DNA of 64,000 nucleotides from Gemmatimonadales bacterium (lineage in GTDB: Bacteria; Gemmatimonadota; Gemmatimonadetes; Gemmatimonadales; GWC2-71-9), in contig JAWKQM010000004.1 of assembly GCA_041390145.1 (NCBI GenBank), positions 62,001 to 126,000 on the forward strand. The letters run 5' to 3'. How positions within the stretch are numbered: the stretch's first letter is position 1; every line of letters begins with the position of its first letter. Of the stretch, positions 7,790-16,281 are shown piece after piece. The notes under the pieces were generated by a model, which saw only the letters and a program-made list of their open reading frames with translations, was not told where the DNA came from and made no database searches. A program made the position numbers and the translations under genes.

Positions 7790-8185
7790 CTACCAGACGA
7801 CGGCGAGGAGCTCGCCGCCGAGGTTGGCGGTGCGCGCCTGCCGGTCCGTCATGAGGCCCTTGGGCGTCGAGACGATGGCCATGCCGAGGCCGTTCTTGAC
7901 CCGCGGGAGGTCGCGGCACTTCACGTACTGCCGGAGCCCCGGGGTCGAGACGCGCCGCAGCTCCCGGATGACCGGCAGCTCGTTGTGGTACTTGAGGTAG
8001 AGCCGCAGCACGCCGCGACCGCCATCCTCGAGCACCTTGCACTCGGCGATGTAGTGATTCTCGAGAAGCAGACGCGCCAGCTCGACCTTGAGCTTGGACG
8101 TCGGCACATCGACTCGCCGGTGGCCCGCGGAGCAGGCGTTCCGGATGCGAGTCAGCATATCCGCGACGGGATCTGTCATGCTCAT
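7790..8185 (-). CDS. rpsH: 30S ribosomal protein S8
   Basis: A 131-residue primary 16S rRNA-binding protein and, in enterobacteria, the spc operon translational repressor. It starts MSMTDPVADMLTRIRNA; an internal ATG two codons later is an alternative. The C-terminal STPKGLMTDRQAR...GGELLAVVW is the S8 signature. No copy of the known S8 operator could be recognised near rplE. Confidence 0.97.
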   Translation of the reverse strand: MSMTDPVADMLTRIRNACSAGHRRVDVPTSKLKVELARLLLENHYIAECKVLEDGGRGVLRLYLKYHNELPVIRELRRVSTPGLRQYVKCRDLPRVKNGLGMAIVSTPKGLMTDRQARTANLGGELLAVVW

Positions 8186-8200
8186 GTTACTTGCGTCCCC

Positions 8201-8386
8201 TTACCAACTGGCCTTGCGCACGCCCGGGATTTCCCCCTTCAGCGCGAGCTCTCGAAAGCAGATTCGGCAGAGGCCGAACTTGCGCAGGACTGCCCGTGAC
8301 CGCCCGCACCGTGCACACCGGCGGACGGCGCGCACCTTGAACTTGGGCGTGCGCTTGGCTCGTTCAATCCAACTGGTCTTTGCCAT
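8201..8386 (-). CDS. rpsN: 30S ribosomal protein S14, zinc-binding type Z
   Basis: A 61-residue C+ form of S14. The zinc ribbon is Cys24-x2-Cys27 and Cys40-x2-Cys43 within CARCGRSRAVLRKFGLCRIC. The sequence ends GEIPGVRKASW, as in other type Z proteins. It sits between rplE and rpsH, the usual site, and starts at ATG 8386. Confidence 0.97.
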   Translation of the reverse strand: MAKTSWIERAKRTPKFKVRAVRRCARCGRSRAVLRKFGLCRICFRELALKGEIPGVRKASW

Positions 8387-8423
8387 CGTTTCTCCTGGTG
8401 GCGCCGCGCAGGGCGCCGGGGTT

Positions 8424-9092
8424 TCACGCCATCGGGACCGGCGTCTCGCCGCGGAACGGCCAGCCGAGCTCGCGAAGAAGCGCCATTGCCAGGTCATCCC
8501 GCCCGGCGTTCGTCACCACCGTGATGTCCATCCCGTGGATCTTCTCGACCTTGTCGTAGTCGATCTCGGGGAAAATCAACTGCTCCTTGATGCCGGTCGT
8601 GTAGTTGCCCCGGCCGTCGAAGCTCTTGTTCGCCAGCCCGCGGAAGTCCCGGACCCGCGGCACCGCGATCGAGATGAACCGGTCGAGGAACTCGTACATC
8701 CGCGCGCCCCGCAAGGTGACCGAGGCGCCGACCGGCACCCCGGCCCGGAGGCCGAAGTTGGCGATCGACTTCTTGGCGCGGGTGATGACCGGCTTCTGCC
8801 CGGTGATCTGCGCGAGCTCCGACACCACCGCGTCCAGCAGCTTCGGGGTCTTGCTCGCCTCGCCCATGCCGACGTTCAGGACCACCTTCGTGATCCGGGG
8901 CACCTGCATCGGGTTCGCGATGCCAAACTGCTGCACCAGGCGCGGACGAACCGTCGTCTCGTAGTACGTCTGCAGCCGGGGCGTACCCTCGGCGGCCTTC
9001 GGCGCCGCGTCGGTGGCGCCGACGGCGGCCTTCTCCTTGCCCGCCTTCGCCGCGCCACCCGCCTTCGGGGCCTTCTCCTTCGTGGTCGCCAT
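8424..9092 (-). CDS. rplE: 50S ribosomal protein L5 with Ala/Lys-rich N-terminal tail
   Basis: A 222-residue 5S rRNA-binding protein forming the bridge to the P-site tRNA. Residues 1-38 are a low-complexity Ala/Lys/Gly tail. Standard L5 starts at about PRLQTYYETTVRPRL and shows VPRITKVVLNVGMGEA and LRAGVPVGASVTLRG. Typical L5 is about 180 residues, so the tail is a lineage-style addition. It follows rplX by one base. Confidence 0.96.
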   Translation of the reverse strand: MATTKEKAPKAGGAAKAGKEKAAVGATDAAPKAAEGTPRLQTYYETTVRPRLVQQFGIANPMQVPRITKVVLNVGMGEASKTPKLLDAVVSELAQITGQKPVITRAKKSIANFGLRAGVPVGASVTLRGARMYEFLDRFISIAVPRVRDFRGLANKSFDGRGNYTTGIKEQLIFPEIDYDKVEKIHGMDITVVTNAGRDDLAMALLRELGWPFRGETPVPMA

Positions 9093-9093
9093 C

Positions 9094-9474
9094 TTACCTG
9101 CTCCTCGGAATCGGCTGCCCGGACTTCACGGCAAGGCGCTCGACCGTCCCGTCGGTGTCGCGGCGCCGGCGCACGCGCGTCGGCTCACCGCTCTTGGGGT
9201 CGATCAGCATGGTCTTCGAGTGATGGATCGGCGCCGGGAACTCGATGATCCCCCCCTCGGTGTTCTGCGTGGCGCGGCGGTGCCGCTTGACCACGTTCAC
9301 CCCGTCGACCGTCACGCGGCCCGTCTTCGGGTACACGCGGAGCACCTTCCCCCGCTTCCCCTTGTCGTCGCCCGAGACGACCTGGACGGTGTCGCCCTTG
9401 GTGATCGGCATCGAGTGGCGGACCACCGGCTTCTGCCGGACCCGCTTGGCCTTCTTGTATACGAGCGGCTTCAT
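9094..9474 (-). CDS. rplX: 50S ribosomal protein L24
   Basis: A 126-residue assembly-initiator protein. The KOW segment is KGDTVQVVSGDDKGKRGKVL, followed by VDGVNVVKRHRRATQ and the IHHSKTMLIDPKSGEPTRV strand. A ~20-residue N-terminal basic stretch (MKPLVYKKAKRVRQKPVVRH) precedes the usual start. It lies one base after rplN. Confidence 0.96.
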   Translation of the reverse strand: MKPLVYKKAKRVRQKPVVRHSMPITKGDTVQVVSGDDKGKRGKVLRVYPKTGRVTVDGVNVVKRHRRATQNTEGGIIEFPAPIHHSKTMLIDPKSGEPTRVRRRRDTDGTVERLAVKSGQPIPRSR

Positions 9475-9475
9475 G

Positions 9476-9844
9476 TTACAGGACCTCCGGCGCCAGCGAG
9501 ACGATCTTCATGTAACGCTTCTCGCGGAGCTCGCGCGCCACGGGACCGAAGATGCGGGTGGCCCGCGGCTCGCCCTTGTCATCGATCAGGACCGCGGCGT
9601 TCTCGTCGAACCGGATGTAGGAGCCGTCCTTGCGGCGGGTCTCCTTCGCGGTGCGCACGATGACCGCCTTGGCCACGTCGCCCTTCTTCACCTGGCCGGT
9701 CGGGATGGCGTCCTTGATGGCCACCACCACGGTGTCGCCGAGGCCCGCGTAGCGGCGCCGGCTCCCGCCGAGGACGCGGATCACCAGCGCCTTGCGAGCG
9801 CCGGAATTGTCCGCGATTCTGAGAATGCTCTCTTGCTGAACCAT
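9476..9844 (-). CDS. rplN: 50S ribosomal protein L14
   Basis: A 122-residue protein at the subunit interface with standard length. The N-terminus MVQQESILRIADNSGARKAL and the internal IRFDENAAVLIDDKGEPRAT are the L14 signatures. It follows rpsQ by 19 bases. Confidence 0.98.
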   Translation of the reverse strand: MVQQESILRIADNSGARKALVIRVLGGSRRRYAGLGDTVVVAIKDAIPTGQVKKGDVAKAVIVRTAKETRRKDGSYIRFDENAAVLIDDKGEPRATRIFGPVARELREKRYMKIVSLAPEVL

Positions 9845-9863
9845 GTGTTCCTCGTTACGTGGG

Positions 9864-10136
9864 CTACTTGGCCCGCTTGACGATCTCGGTCACGCGCCAG
9901 TTCACGGTCTTGGCAAGCGGCCGCGTTTCCATCAGGCGGACGGTGTCCCCCACCTTCGCGCCGTGCTCATCCCGCGCCTTCACCGTGATGGTCCGGGTCA
10001 TCATCTTCCCGTAGACCGCGTGCGCAAAACGCCGGGTCAGCGTGACGGTGACCGTCTTCTGCATCTTGTCGCTCTTGACGACGCCGGTGCGGGTCTTCCG
10101 CTGCAGGCGGGTCGTCGCGGTGGTCTCTTCAGCCAT
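9864..10136 (-). CDS. rpsQ: 30S ribosomal protein S17
   Basis: A 90-residue primary 16S rRNA-binding protein. The core reads RKTRTGVVKSDKMQKTVTVT and DTVRLMETRPLAKTVNWRV, both typical. It lies between rpmC and rplN in the S10 order. Confidence 0.97.
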   Translation of the reverse strand: MAEETTATTRLQRKTRTGVVKSDKMQKTVTVTLTRRFAHAVYGKMMTRTITVKARDEHGAKVGDTVRLMETRPLAKTVNWRVTEIVKRAK

Positions 10137-10145
10137 GATGTGCCC

Positions 10146-10340
10146 TTACGAATTGGTCGTGCGCGAGCGCAGGACCGTCAGAATCCGCGCGGTGTCCCGG
10201 CGCAACGTCCGGAACCGCATCGGGTTGTCAATCGACTCACTCGCCGACCGGAAGCGCAGCCGGAACCGCTCTTCCTTCAGCTCCGCGAGCTTGGCCTTCA
10301 GCTCGTCGTCGGACAGGTCCCGCAATTCAGTCGCGTTCAT
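10146..10340 (-). CDS. rpmC: 50S ribosomal protein L29
   Basis: A 64-residue two-helix protein at the tunnel exit, where signal recognition particle and trigger factor dock. It reads MNATELRDLSDDELKAKLAE and ends with the expected TARILTVLRSR helix. It follows rplP by three bases. Confidence 0.96.
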   Translation of the reverse strand: MNATELRDLSDDELKAKLAELKEERFRLRFRSASESIDNPMRFRTLRRDTARILTVLRSRTTNS

Positions 10341-10343
10341 TGC

Positions 10344-10757
10344 CTAGATCTCCTCGCGCTTGACGAAGCGCGTGCGCACCGGCAGCTTGGCCTGGGCCAG
10401 CGCCAGGGCCTTCCGCGCCAGCTCCTCGGTCACCCCTTCGACCTCGAAGAGCACCCGGCCCGGCCGCACCACGGCCACCCAGCCCTCGGGATTGCCCTTC
10501 CCCTTGCCCATGCGCGTCTCGGCCGGCTTCTTCGTGATCGGCTTGTCCGGAAAGATCCGGATCCACACCTTGCCGCCGCGCTTCATTTCACGGGTCATGG
10601 CGACACGCGCCGCCTCGATCTGCCGGTTCGTGATCCAGCCCGGATCGAGCGTCTTGATGGCGAACTCGCCGAACGACACCGCAATGCCACGCGAGGCGAT
10701 GCCCTTGGTCCGGCCCTTGAACGTCTTGCGAAACTTCACCCGCTTCGGTGCCAGCAT
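10344..10757 (-). CDS. rplP: 50S ribosomal protein L16
   Basis: A 137-residue large-subunit protein at the A-site region. MLAPKRVKFRKTFKGRTKG and GKGKGNPEGWVAVVRPGRVL are diagnostic. Length is standard. It follows rpsC by five bases. Confidence 0.98.
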   Translation of the reverse strand: MLAPKRVKFRKTFKGRTKGIASRGIAVSFGEFAIKTLDPGWITNRQIEAARVAMTREMKRGGKVWIRIFPDKPITKKPAETRMGKGKGNPEGWVAVVRPGRVLFEVEGVTEELARKALALAQAKLPVRTRFVKREEI

Positions 10758-10762
10758 GGTCC

Positions 10763-11422
10763 TCAGGCCCCCGTGCTGTAGGTGCGGCCGGTCATTTCCT
10801 CGACCACCTCACCCTTGAAGATCCAGACCTTGATCCCGATCGTGCCGTAGGTCGTCTTGGCCGTCGAGGTCGCGTAGTCGATGTCCGCCCGCAGCGTGTG
10901 GAGCGGCACCCGGCCCTCGCGGTACCCCTCGGTCCGCGCGATTTCCGACCCGCCGAGGCGGCCCGAGACCCGCACGCGGATCCCCTGGGCGCCCATCCGC
11001 ATGGCGCTCTGCACCGCGCGCTTCATGGCGCGGCGGAACGAGATGCGCTGCACCAGCTGGTGCGCGATGTTGTCGGCCACCAGCTGCGACGCGATCTCGG
11101 GCCGCTTGATCTCCTCGACGTTGATCGCGGCTTCCTTGCCGGTCAGCTGCGCCAGCTCGTCGCGCAGCTTGTCCACCTCCGCGCCGCGCTTGCCGATGAC
11201 CACGCCCGGACGCCCGGTGTGCACCGTCACGGTCACCTTGCCCGGCTTCCGCTCGATGTGGATGTCGGCGATGGCCGCGTGCCCGAGGCGCGCCCGCAGG
11301 TACTTCCGGATCAGCTCGTCTTCCTTGAGCAGCGCCGGCATGTCCTTGGTGGCAAACCAGCGGGACCGCCACGGCTGGACGATGCCGAGCCGGAAACCGA
11401 TCGGATGGGTCTTCTGCCCCAT
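10763..11422 (-). CDS. rpsC: 30S ribosomal protein S3
   Basis: A 219-residue mRNA-entry-channel protein with helicase activity. MGQKTHPIGFRLGI is the conserved start. The KH domain follows (VIGKRGAEVDKLRDELAQ), and the C-terminal domain ends GTIGIKVWIFKGE. Its start overlaps the last base of rplV. Confidence 0.98.
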   Translation of the reverse strand: MGQKTHPIGFRLGIVQPWRSRWFATKDMPALLKEDELIRKYLRARLGHAAIADIHIERKPGKVTVTVHTGRPGVVIGKRGAEVDKLRDELAQLTGKEAAINVEEIKRPEIASQLVADNIAHQLVQRISFRRAMKRAVQSAMRMGAQGIRVRVSGRLGGSEIARTEGYREGRVPLHTLRADIDYATSTAKTTYGTIGIKVWIFKGEVVEEMTGRTYSTGA

Positions 11423-11778
11423 TAGATGCTCCCCTTCGTGGCCACGTGAATCGTCACATGGCTGGTCCGCTTGCGGATCGGGGTCGCGCGGCCCTGTGCC
11501 GCGGCGGTGAACCGCTTGAGCGGCTGCCCCATGTCCACCATCGCCTTCGACACGTAGAGCGCGTCCACGTCGAACGCCTCGTTGTCCCGCAAGGCGAGCT
11601 GCTCGGCGTTCGAGACCGCCGACTTCAGCGTCTTCTCGATTTGCCGCGCCGCCAGCTTCTTGTTGAACTTGAGGATCGCGTACGCCTCGTTCACGTCCTT
11701 GCCGCGGATCAGGTCCGCGACGAGACGCATCTTCTGGGGCGACTGGCGCACCAGCCGCTGAATCGCTGTGCCTGGCAT
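11422..11778 (-). CDS. rplV: 50S ribosomal protein L22
   Basis: A 118-residue tunnel protein. ATG 11778 (MPGTAIQRLVRQSPQKMRL) is chosen because a GGAG lies five bases upstream. A GTG six bases earlier overlaps the rpsS stop (GTGA) but sits directly against that site. The hairpin loop region around GRATPIRKRTSHVTIHV, where macrolide-resistance changes occur in other species, is present. Confidence 0.97.
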   Translation of the reverse strand: MPGTAIQRLVRQSPQKMRLVADLIRGKDVNEAYAILKFNKKLAARQIEKTLKSAVSNAEQLALRDNEAFDVDALYVSKAMVDMGQPLKRFTAAAQGRATPIRKRTSHVTIHVATKGSI

Positions 11779-11780
11779 CG

Positions 11781-12071
11781 TCACTCCGGCTTGGCCTTCT
11801 TGTCCGCCACGATCTTGCCGCTGTGGCCGCGGAACAGTCGCGTGGGCGAGAATTCGCCCAGCTTGTGCCCCACCATGTTTTCCGTCACGTACACCGGCAC
11901 GAACTTGTTGCCGTTGTGGACGGCGAAGGTGTGCCCCACGAACTCGGGCAGGATCGTGCTCGCCCGGCTCCAGGTCTTCACGACCTTCTTCTCGTTTTTC
12001 TGGTTCAGGGCCTCGACCTTCAGGAGCAGTGCGTCCTGGACGAACGGGCCCTTCTTGATGCTACGTGCCAT
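11781..12071 (-). CDS. rpsS: 30S ribosomal protein S19
   Basis: A 96-residue small-subunit head protein. MARSIKKGPFVQDALLLKV and GHKLGEFSPTRLFRGH are the family signatures, at standard length. It lies between rplB and rplV. Confidence 0.98.
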   Translation of the reverse strand: MARSIKKGPFVQDALLLKVEALNQKNEKKVVKTWSRASTILPEFVGHTFAVHNGNKFVPVYVTENMVGHKLGEFSPTRLFRGHSGKIVADKKAKPE

Positions 12072-12089
12072 GTCTGAATCCCCAGTGGC

Positions 12090-12929
12090 CTACTTCGTGG
12101 CCTTGCCGCGGCGACGGCCGCGCACGATGTGCTTGGTGGACGCCTTCTTGTGGTGCCGTGTCTTCTTGCCTTCGGCCTTGCCCCACGGCGAGACCGGCGG
12201 ACGGCCGCCCGACGACTTGCCCTCGCCGCCACCCAACGGGTGGTCGACCGGGTTCATCGCGACGCCGCGGACGCTCGGCTTGATGCCGAGCCAGCGGCTC
12301 TTGCCGGCCTTGCCGACCGACAGCAGCTCGTGCTCGGAGTTGCCGACTTCGCCGATCGTGGCCATGCACCGACCGTGAATCCGCCGCACCTCGGTCGACT
12401 TGAGGCGGAGCGTCACGTAATCGCCTTCCTTGGCCACCACCTGGCAGCCCGACCCGGCCGAGCGCGCCATCTGGCCGCCCTTCCCGATCTTGAGCTCCAC
12501 GTTGTGCACCATCGTGCCGAGCGGCACTTCGGAGAGCGGCACCGCGTTGCCGAGCCGGATGTCCGCGCCCGGGCCCGACATCACCGCGTCGCCCTGCTTC
12601 AGGCCGGTCGGATGCAGGATGTAGCGCTTCTCGCCGTCGGCGTACACCAGCAGCGCGATGCGCGCCGTCCGGTTCGGGTCGTACTCGATTTCCGCCACCT
12701 TGGCCGGAATCCCGAACTTGTTGCGCTTGAAGTCGATCTTCCGGTACTGGCGCTTGTGCCCGCCGCCGATGTGCCGGACGGTCAGGTGCCCCTTGTTGTT
12801 CCGGCCACCGCTCTTCGGAAGCGGCTCGACCAGGGACTTCTCCGGCGTGCCGCGCGTGATCTCGTCGAACCCGGAGACCGAGCGGAACCGCGTGCCGGCC
12901 GTCATCGGGCGAAACTGTCGAATGGTCAT
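12090..12929 (-). CDS. rplB: 50S ribosomal protein L2
   Basis: A 279-residue protein needed for subunit association and peptidyl transfer. GRNNKGHLTVRHIGGGHKR and the C-terminal MNPVDHPLGGGEGKSSGGRP (with the functionally important His) are intact. It follows rplW by four bases. Confidence 0.98.
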   Translation of the reverse strand: MTIRQFRPMTAGTRFRSVSGFDEITRGTPEKSLVEPLPKSGGRNNKGHLTVRHIGGGHKRQYRKIDFKRNKFGIPAKVAEIEYDPNRTARIALLVYADGEKRYILHPTGLKQGDAVMSGPGADIRLGNAVPLSEVPLGTMVHNVELKIGKGGQMARSAGSGCQVVAKEGDYVTLRLKSTEVRRIHGRCMATIGEVGNSEHELLSVGKAGKSRWLGIKPSVRGVAMNPVDHPLGGGEGKSSGGRPPVSPWGKAEGKKTRHHKKASTKHIVRGRRRGKATK

Positions 12930-12933
12930 TGGC

Positions 12934-13221
12934 TCAGCCCTCGAATACCGGAAGCGTCTCGCCGTCCTTGAGGACGACGATGGCCTTCTTCCACCGGGCG
13001 GTCGCGCCCCGCGTGCGGCCCCGGGTCACCTCGTGCCGCCGCATCTGCATGGTGCGGACGTCGGTGGCGGTGACGCCGAACAACTTCAGGAGCGCATCCC
13101 GGATCTGGTACTTGTTCGCGTCGGGATGCACGTGAAACGCGTATTCCTTGCGCGCCTGGTAGGCCGCCGAGCTCTTCTCGGTGATCAGCGGCTTGACGAT
13201 CACTTCATGCAGGGCGGGCAT
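12934..13221 (-). CDS. rplW: 50S ribosomal protein L23
   Basis: A 95-residue tunnel-exit protein. VIVKPLITEKSSAAY and YAFHVHPDANKYQIRDAL are typical, and VTRGRTRGATARWKKAIV forms the rRNA-binding arm. The stop of rplD abuts its start. Confidence 0.97.
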   Translation of the reverse strand: MPALHEVIVKPLITEKSSAAYQARKEYAFHVHPDANKYQIRDALLKLFGVTATDVRTMQMRRHEVTRGRTRGATARWKKAIVVLKDGETLPVFEG

Positions 13222-14040
13222 TTACTCGCTGCCTTTCTTCTTCGGCTCGGCCTTGCGGGCGGTGCTGCGCCGCGCGCCGGCCTTCGGGGCCTTGACCTTG
13301 GGCGCCTTCGCCTTCGGCGCCGCCTTCTTCTTCGGGGCCGCCTTGGCCTTGGCCGCCTTGGCCACCTTCGGCTTGGCCGCCTTCTTGGTCGTCTTCGGGG
13401 CGGCCGCCGCGTCGGTCGCGGTGCTCACCTCGCCGCCCAGCGCGCCCTGCTCCACCACCAGCGCGTCCGCCCACAGGATGTCGTAGGCCGAGGCGTCGGT
13501 GTACGGCAGCACGCCGGCGCGCGGCAGGTTCCGGGCGCTCAGGTAGGCCGCGGTGTTGATGCCGTGCGTCAGCACGAGGACCTTCCGGCCCTCGAACCCG
13601 AGCTTGCCGAGGAGCGCCGTCATTTCCTTCGTCTTGGGCGACGCAAAATCCAGCCGCTCCACCACCGCCAGCAGGCCGTCGGCCGCGCGGGCGTTGAGCG
13701 CCGACTTCCGCGCCAGCTGGCGCACCTTCTTCGGGATGCCGGTGCGGTAATCGCGCGGGACTGGCGCGAACGCCACGCCACCGCCCCGCCAGTGCGGAGC
13801 CCGCGTGGTGCCCTGCCGCGCGCGACCGGTGCCCTTCTGCTTCCAGGGCTTCTGGTTGCCGCCCGACACTTCCGCCCGGGTCTTGGCCTTCTGCGTGCCC
13901 TGGCGCTGGTTGTTCAGGTACACCTTCACGGCCTCGTGGAGGACCGGCTGGTGCACCGTACCGTCAAAGGTCTCGGCCGGCAGGGCAAACGGCGTCTTCA
14001 GCTTGGCGCCTGCGGCGGAATACAGCGGAGCCTCAATCAT
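13222..14040 (-). CDS. rplD: 50S ribosomal protein L4 with long Lys/Ala/Pro-rich C-terminal tail
   Basis: A 272-residue L4; typical length is about 205. Residues 1-205 contain the usual core (KPWKQKGTGRARQGTTRAPH loop, then LNARAADGLLAVVERLDF). From about residue 210 to the end the protein is low complexity (KAAPKKKAAPKAKAPKVKAP), likely a disordered cationic tail packing on rRNA. The start overlaps the rplC stop by eight bases. In E. coli L4 represses the S10 operon through its leader; no such leader was identified before rpsJ here. Confidence 0.97.
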   Translation of the reverse strand: MIEAPLYSAAGAKLKTPFALPAETFDGTVHQPVLHEAVKVYLNNQRQGTQKAKTRAEVSGGNQKPWKQKGTGRARQGTTRAPHWRGGGVAFAPVPRDYRTGIPKKVRQLARKSALNARAADGLLAVVERLDFASPKTKEMTALLGKLGFEGRKVLVLTHGINTAAYLSARNLPRAGVLPYTDASAYDILWADALVVEQGALGGEVSTATDAAAAPKTTKKAAKPKVAKAAKAKAAPKKKAAPKAKAPKVKAPKAGARRSTARKAEPKKKGSE

Positions 14041-14659
14041 GGCGGCTCTTGCCTCCCTGCTTGGAGACGGTCACGATGCCGTTCTTCGACCCGGGAATGG
14101 CCCCGCGCACGAAGAGGAGATTCCGTTCGGCATCCACCTGCACGACCGTCAGGCCGAGCTCGGTGTGACGTGCCGCGCCATGGTGGCCCGGCATCTTCTT
14201 GCCCTTGATGACGCGGGACGGATTGGTGCCCGGCCCGATGGAGCCCGGCTTCCGGTGCCGCGTGTTGCCGTGGGACGCCGGGCCGCCGCCGAAGCCGTGG
14301 CGCTTGACCACGCCCTGGAAGCCCTTGCCCTTGGTGGTGCCGGTCACCTTGACCCGCTCGCCCGCCGCGAAGATCTCGACCGTCACGGTCGAGCCCGCCG
14401 CCGGCACGGTGTCACCCGCCACGTCGAATTCCCGGATGATCCGGGGCGCCACCTCGAGCCCCGCCGCCTTCGCGTGCCCGAGTTCCGCCTGGCTCGCGTT
14501 CTTCGTCTTCTGCGCGCCGAAGCCCAGCTGCACCGTGCCGGTCTTGACCTGCACCACCTGGCAGGGGCCCGCCTCGATCACCGTCACCGGTGTCGCGGTG
14601 CCGTCCTCGGCGAAGAGCCTCGTCATGCCGAGCTTCCGGCCAATGAGTCCGTTCGTCAT
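14033..14659 (-). CDS. rplC: 50S ribosomal protein L3
   Basis: A 208-residue assembly-initiating protein reaching the peptidyl transferase centre. ATG 14659 (MTNGLIGRKLGMTRLF) is the normal L3 start. The central KGKGFQGVVKRHGFGGGPAS and GSIGPGTNPSRVIKGKKMPG loops are intact. It begins two bases after the rpsJ stop. Confidence 0.98.
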   Translation of the reverse strand: MTNGLIGRKLGMTRLFAEDGTATPVTVIEAGPCQVVQVKTGTVQLGFGAQKTKNASQAELGHAKAAGLEVAPRIIREFDVAGDTVPAAGSTVTVEIFAAGERVKVTGTTKGKGFQGVVKRHGFGGGPASHGNTRHRKPGSIGPGTNPSRVIKGKKMPGHHGAARHTELGLTVVQVDAERNLLFVRGAIPGSKNGIVTVSKQGGKSRHD

Positions 14660-14661
14660 GG

Positions 14662-14970
14662 CTACTGGACCTTGATCTCGACGTCCACGCCGGCCGGGAG
14701 GTCGAGCTTCGTCAGCGCGTCCACCGTCTGCGGGCGAGAGTCGTTGATGTCGAGCAGGCGCTTGTGAGTCCGGAGCTCGAACTGCTCCCGGCTCTTCTTG
14801 TCCACGTGCGGGCTGCGCAGCACTGTCCACCGCTCGATCTTCATCGGGAGGGGGATCGGCCCGGACACCTGGGCGCCGGTCTTTTCCGCCGTGCGCACGA
14901 TGTCCGCCGCGGCCTGGTCCAGCACCACGTGGTCGAACGCCTTCAGGCGAATGCGAATCTTCTGGGCCAT
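14662..14970 (-). CDS. rpsJ: 30S ribosomal protein S10
   Basis: A 102-residue small-subunit protein that also binds NusB in antitermination. IRIRLKAFDHVVLDQAA and the SREQFELRTHKRLLDI loop are diagnostic. It is preceded by tuf, with a strong hairpin in the 58-base gap, so S10-operon transcription probably reads through from the str genes. Confidence 0.98.
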   Translation of the reverse strand: MAQKIRIRLKAFDHVVLDQAAADIVRTAEKTGAQVSGPIPLPMKIERWTVLRSPHVDKKSREQFELRTHKRLLDINDSRPQTVDALTKLDLPAGVDVEIKVQ

Positions 14971-14992
14971 GACTCTCTCGTTTCTGGTAGAG

Positions 14993-15013
14993 GCCGCGGG
15001 CAGCGCCCGCGGC
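14993..15013 (-). other. Perfect hairpin between tuf and rpsJ
   Basis: GCCGCGGGC and GCCCGCGGC pair over nine bases with a three-base loop. No T-tract follows on the minus strand, so processing or attenuation is likelier than full termination. Confidence 0.55.
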
Positions 15014-15028
15014 TTGCCGTGTAGCTGC

Positions 15029-16231
15029 TTACTTCAGGATCTTGGTGACGACGCCCGCGCCGACGGTCCGGCCACCCTCGCGGATGGCGAAGCGGAGGCC
15101 TTCATCCATGGCGATCGGGGTGATCAGTTCCACCTTGACGCCGATGTTGTCGCCCGGCATGACCATCTCCACGCCGGCCGGCAGCTCAACGGAACCGGTC
15201 ACGTCGGTGGTCCGGAAGTAGAACTGGGGACGGTACCCCTTGAAGAACGGGGTGTGCCGGCCGCCCTCTTCCTTGCGGAGCACGTACACTTCGGCCTCGA
15301 AGTGGGTGTGCGGGGTGACGGAACCCGGCTTGGCCAGGACCATGCCGCGCTCGATGTCGTTCTTTTCCACGCCGCGGAGCAGGAGGCCGACGTTGTCGCC
15401 CGCCTGGCCGTCGTCGAGGAGCTTCCGGAACATCTCGACGCCCGTGACGACCGTCTTCTTCTCGGACCCGAAGCCGACCAGCGCGACTTCCTCGCCGACC
15501 TTGATCTTGCCGCGCTCGATACGGCCCGTGGCCACCGTGCCGCGGCCGGTGATCGAGAAGACGTCCTCGACCGGCATCAGGAACGGCTTCTCCACGTCGC
15601 GCACCGGCTCGGGGATGAAGGTGTCGAGCGCGTTGTAGAGCTCGTCCATCTTCGCGAGATAGGTGGCGTCGCCCTCGATGGCCTTCATGGCCGAGCCGCG
15701 GATGACCGGCGTGTCGTCGCCCGGGTACTGGTAGGCGCTGAGGAGCTCGCGCACCTCGAGCTCGACCAGGTCGAGGAGCTCTTCGTCGTCCACGAGGTCG
15801 CACTTGTTCAGGAACACGACGATCGAGGGCACGTTCACCTGGCGGGCCAGGAGGATGTGCTCGCGGGTCTGGGGCATCGGGCCGTCGGTGGCCGACACCA
15901 CCAGGATGGCGCCGTCCATCTGCGCCGCGCCGGTGATCATGTTCTTCACGTAGTCGGCGTGCCCGGGGCAGTCGACGTGCGCGTAGTGACGATTCTCGGT
16001 CTCGTACTCGACGTGCGAGGTGGCGATCGTCAGGATCTTGGTGGAGTCACGCCGCCCCTGCGACTCGGAGGCCTTGGCCACCTCGTCGTACGGGATGTAC
16101 TTGGTGCCCCAGCCGCGATCGTGCGACACCTTGGTCAGCGCCGCCGTCAGGGTGGTCTTCCCGTGGTCGACGTGGCCGATGGTGCCCACGTTCACGTGCG
16201 GCTTCTTCCGCTCAAATTTTGCCTTCGCCAT
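15029..16231 (-). CDS. tuf: Elongation factor Tu
   Basis: A 400-residue GTPase delivering aminoacyl-tRNA to the ribosome. The G1 motif is GHVDHGKTT, G3 is DCPGHADY and G4 is NKCD; the three domains are complete. It is the only tuf in the window. The tufB position of enterobacteria, after the Thr-Tyr-Gly-Thr tRNA genes, is taken by rpmG here. Confidence 0.99.
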   Translation of the reverse strand: MAKAKFERKKPHVNVGTIGHVDHGKTTLTAALTKVSHDRGWGTKYIPYDEVAKASESQGRRDSTKILTIATSHVEYETENRHYAHVDCPGHADYVKNMITGAAQMDGAILVVSATDGPMPQTREHILLARQVNVPSIVVFLNKCDLVDDEELLDLVELEVRELLSAYQYPGDDTPVIRGSAMKAIEGDATYLAKMDELYNALDTFIPEPVRDVEKPFLMPVEDVFSITGRGTVATGRIERGKIKVGEEVALVGFGSEKKTVVTGVEMFRKLLDDGQAGDNVGLLLRGVEKNDIERGMVLAKPGSVTPHTHFEAEVYVLRKEEGGRHTPFFKGYRPQFYFRTTDVTGSVELPAGVEMVMPGDNIGVKVELITPIAMDEGLRFAIREGGRTVGAGVVTKILK

Positions 16232-16281
16232 GGCTCGCTATCCTGTCGAGATGTGGGGAGTCCGCTGAGTGCCTCTCGGCC

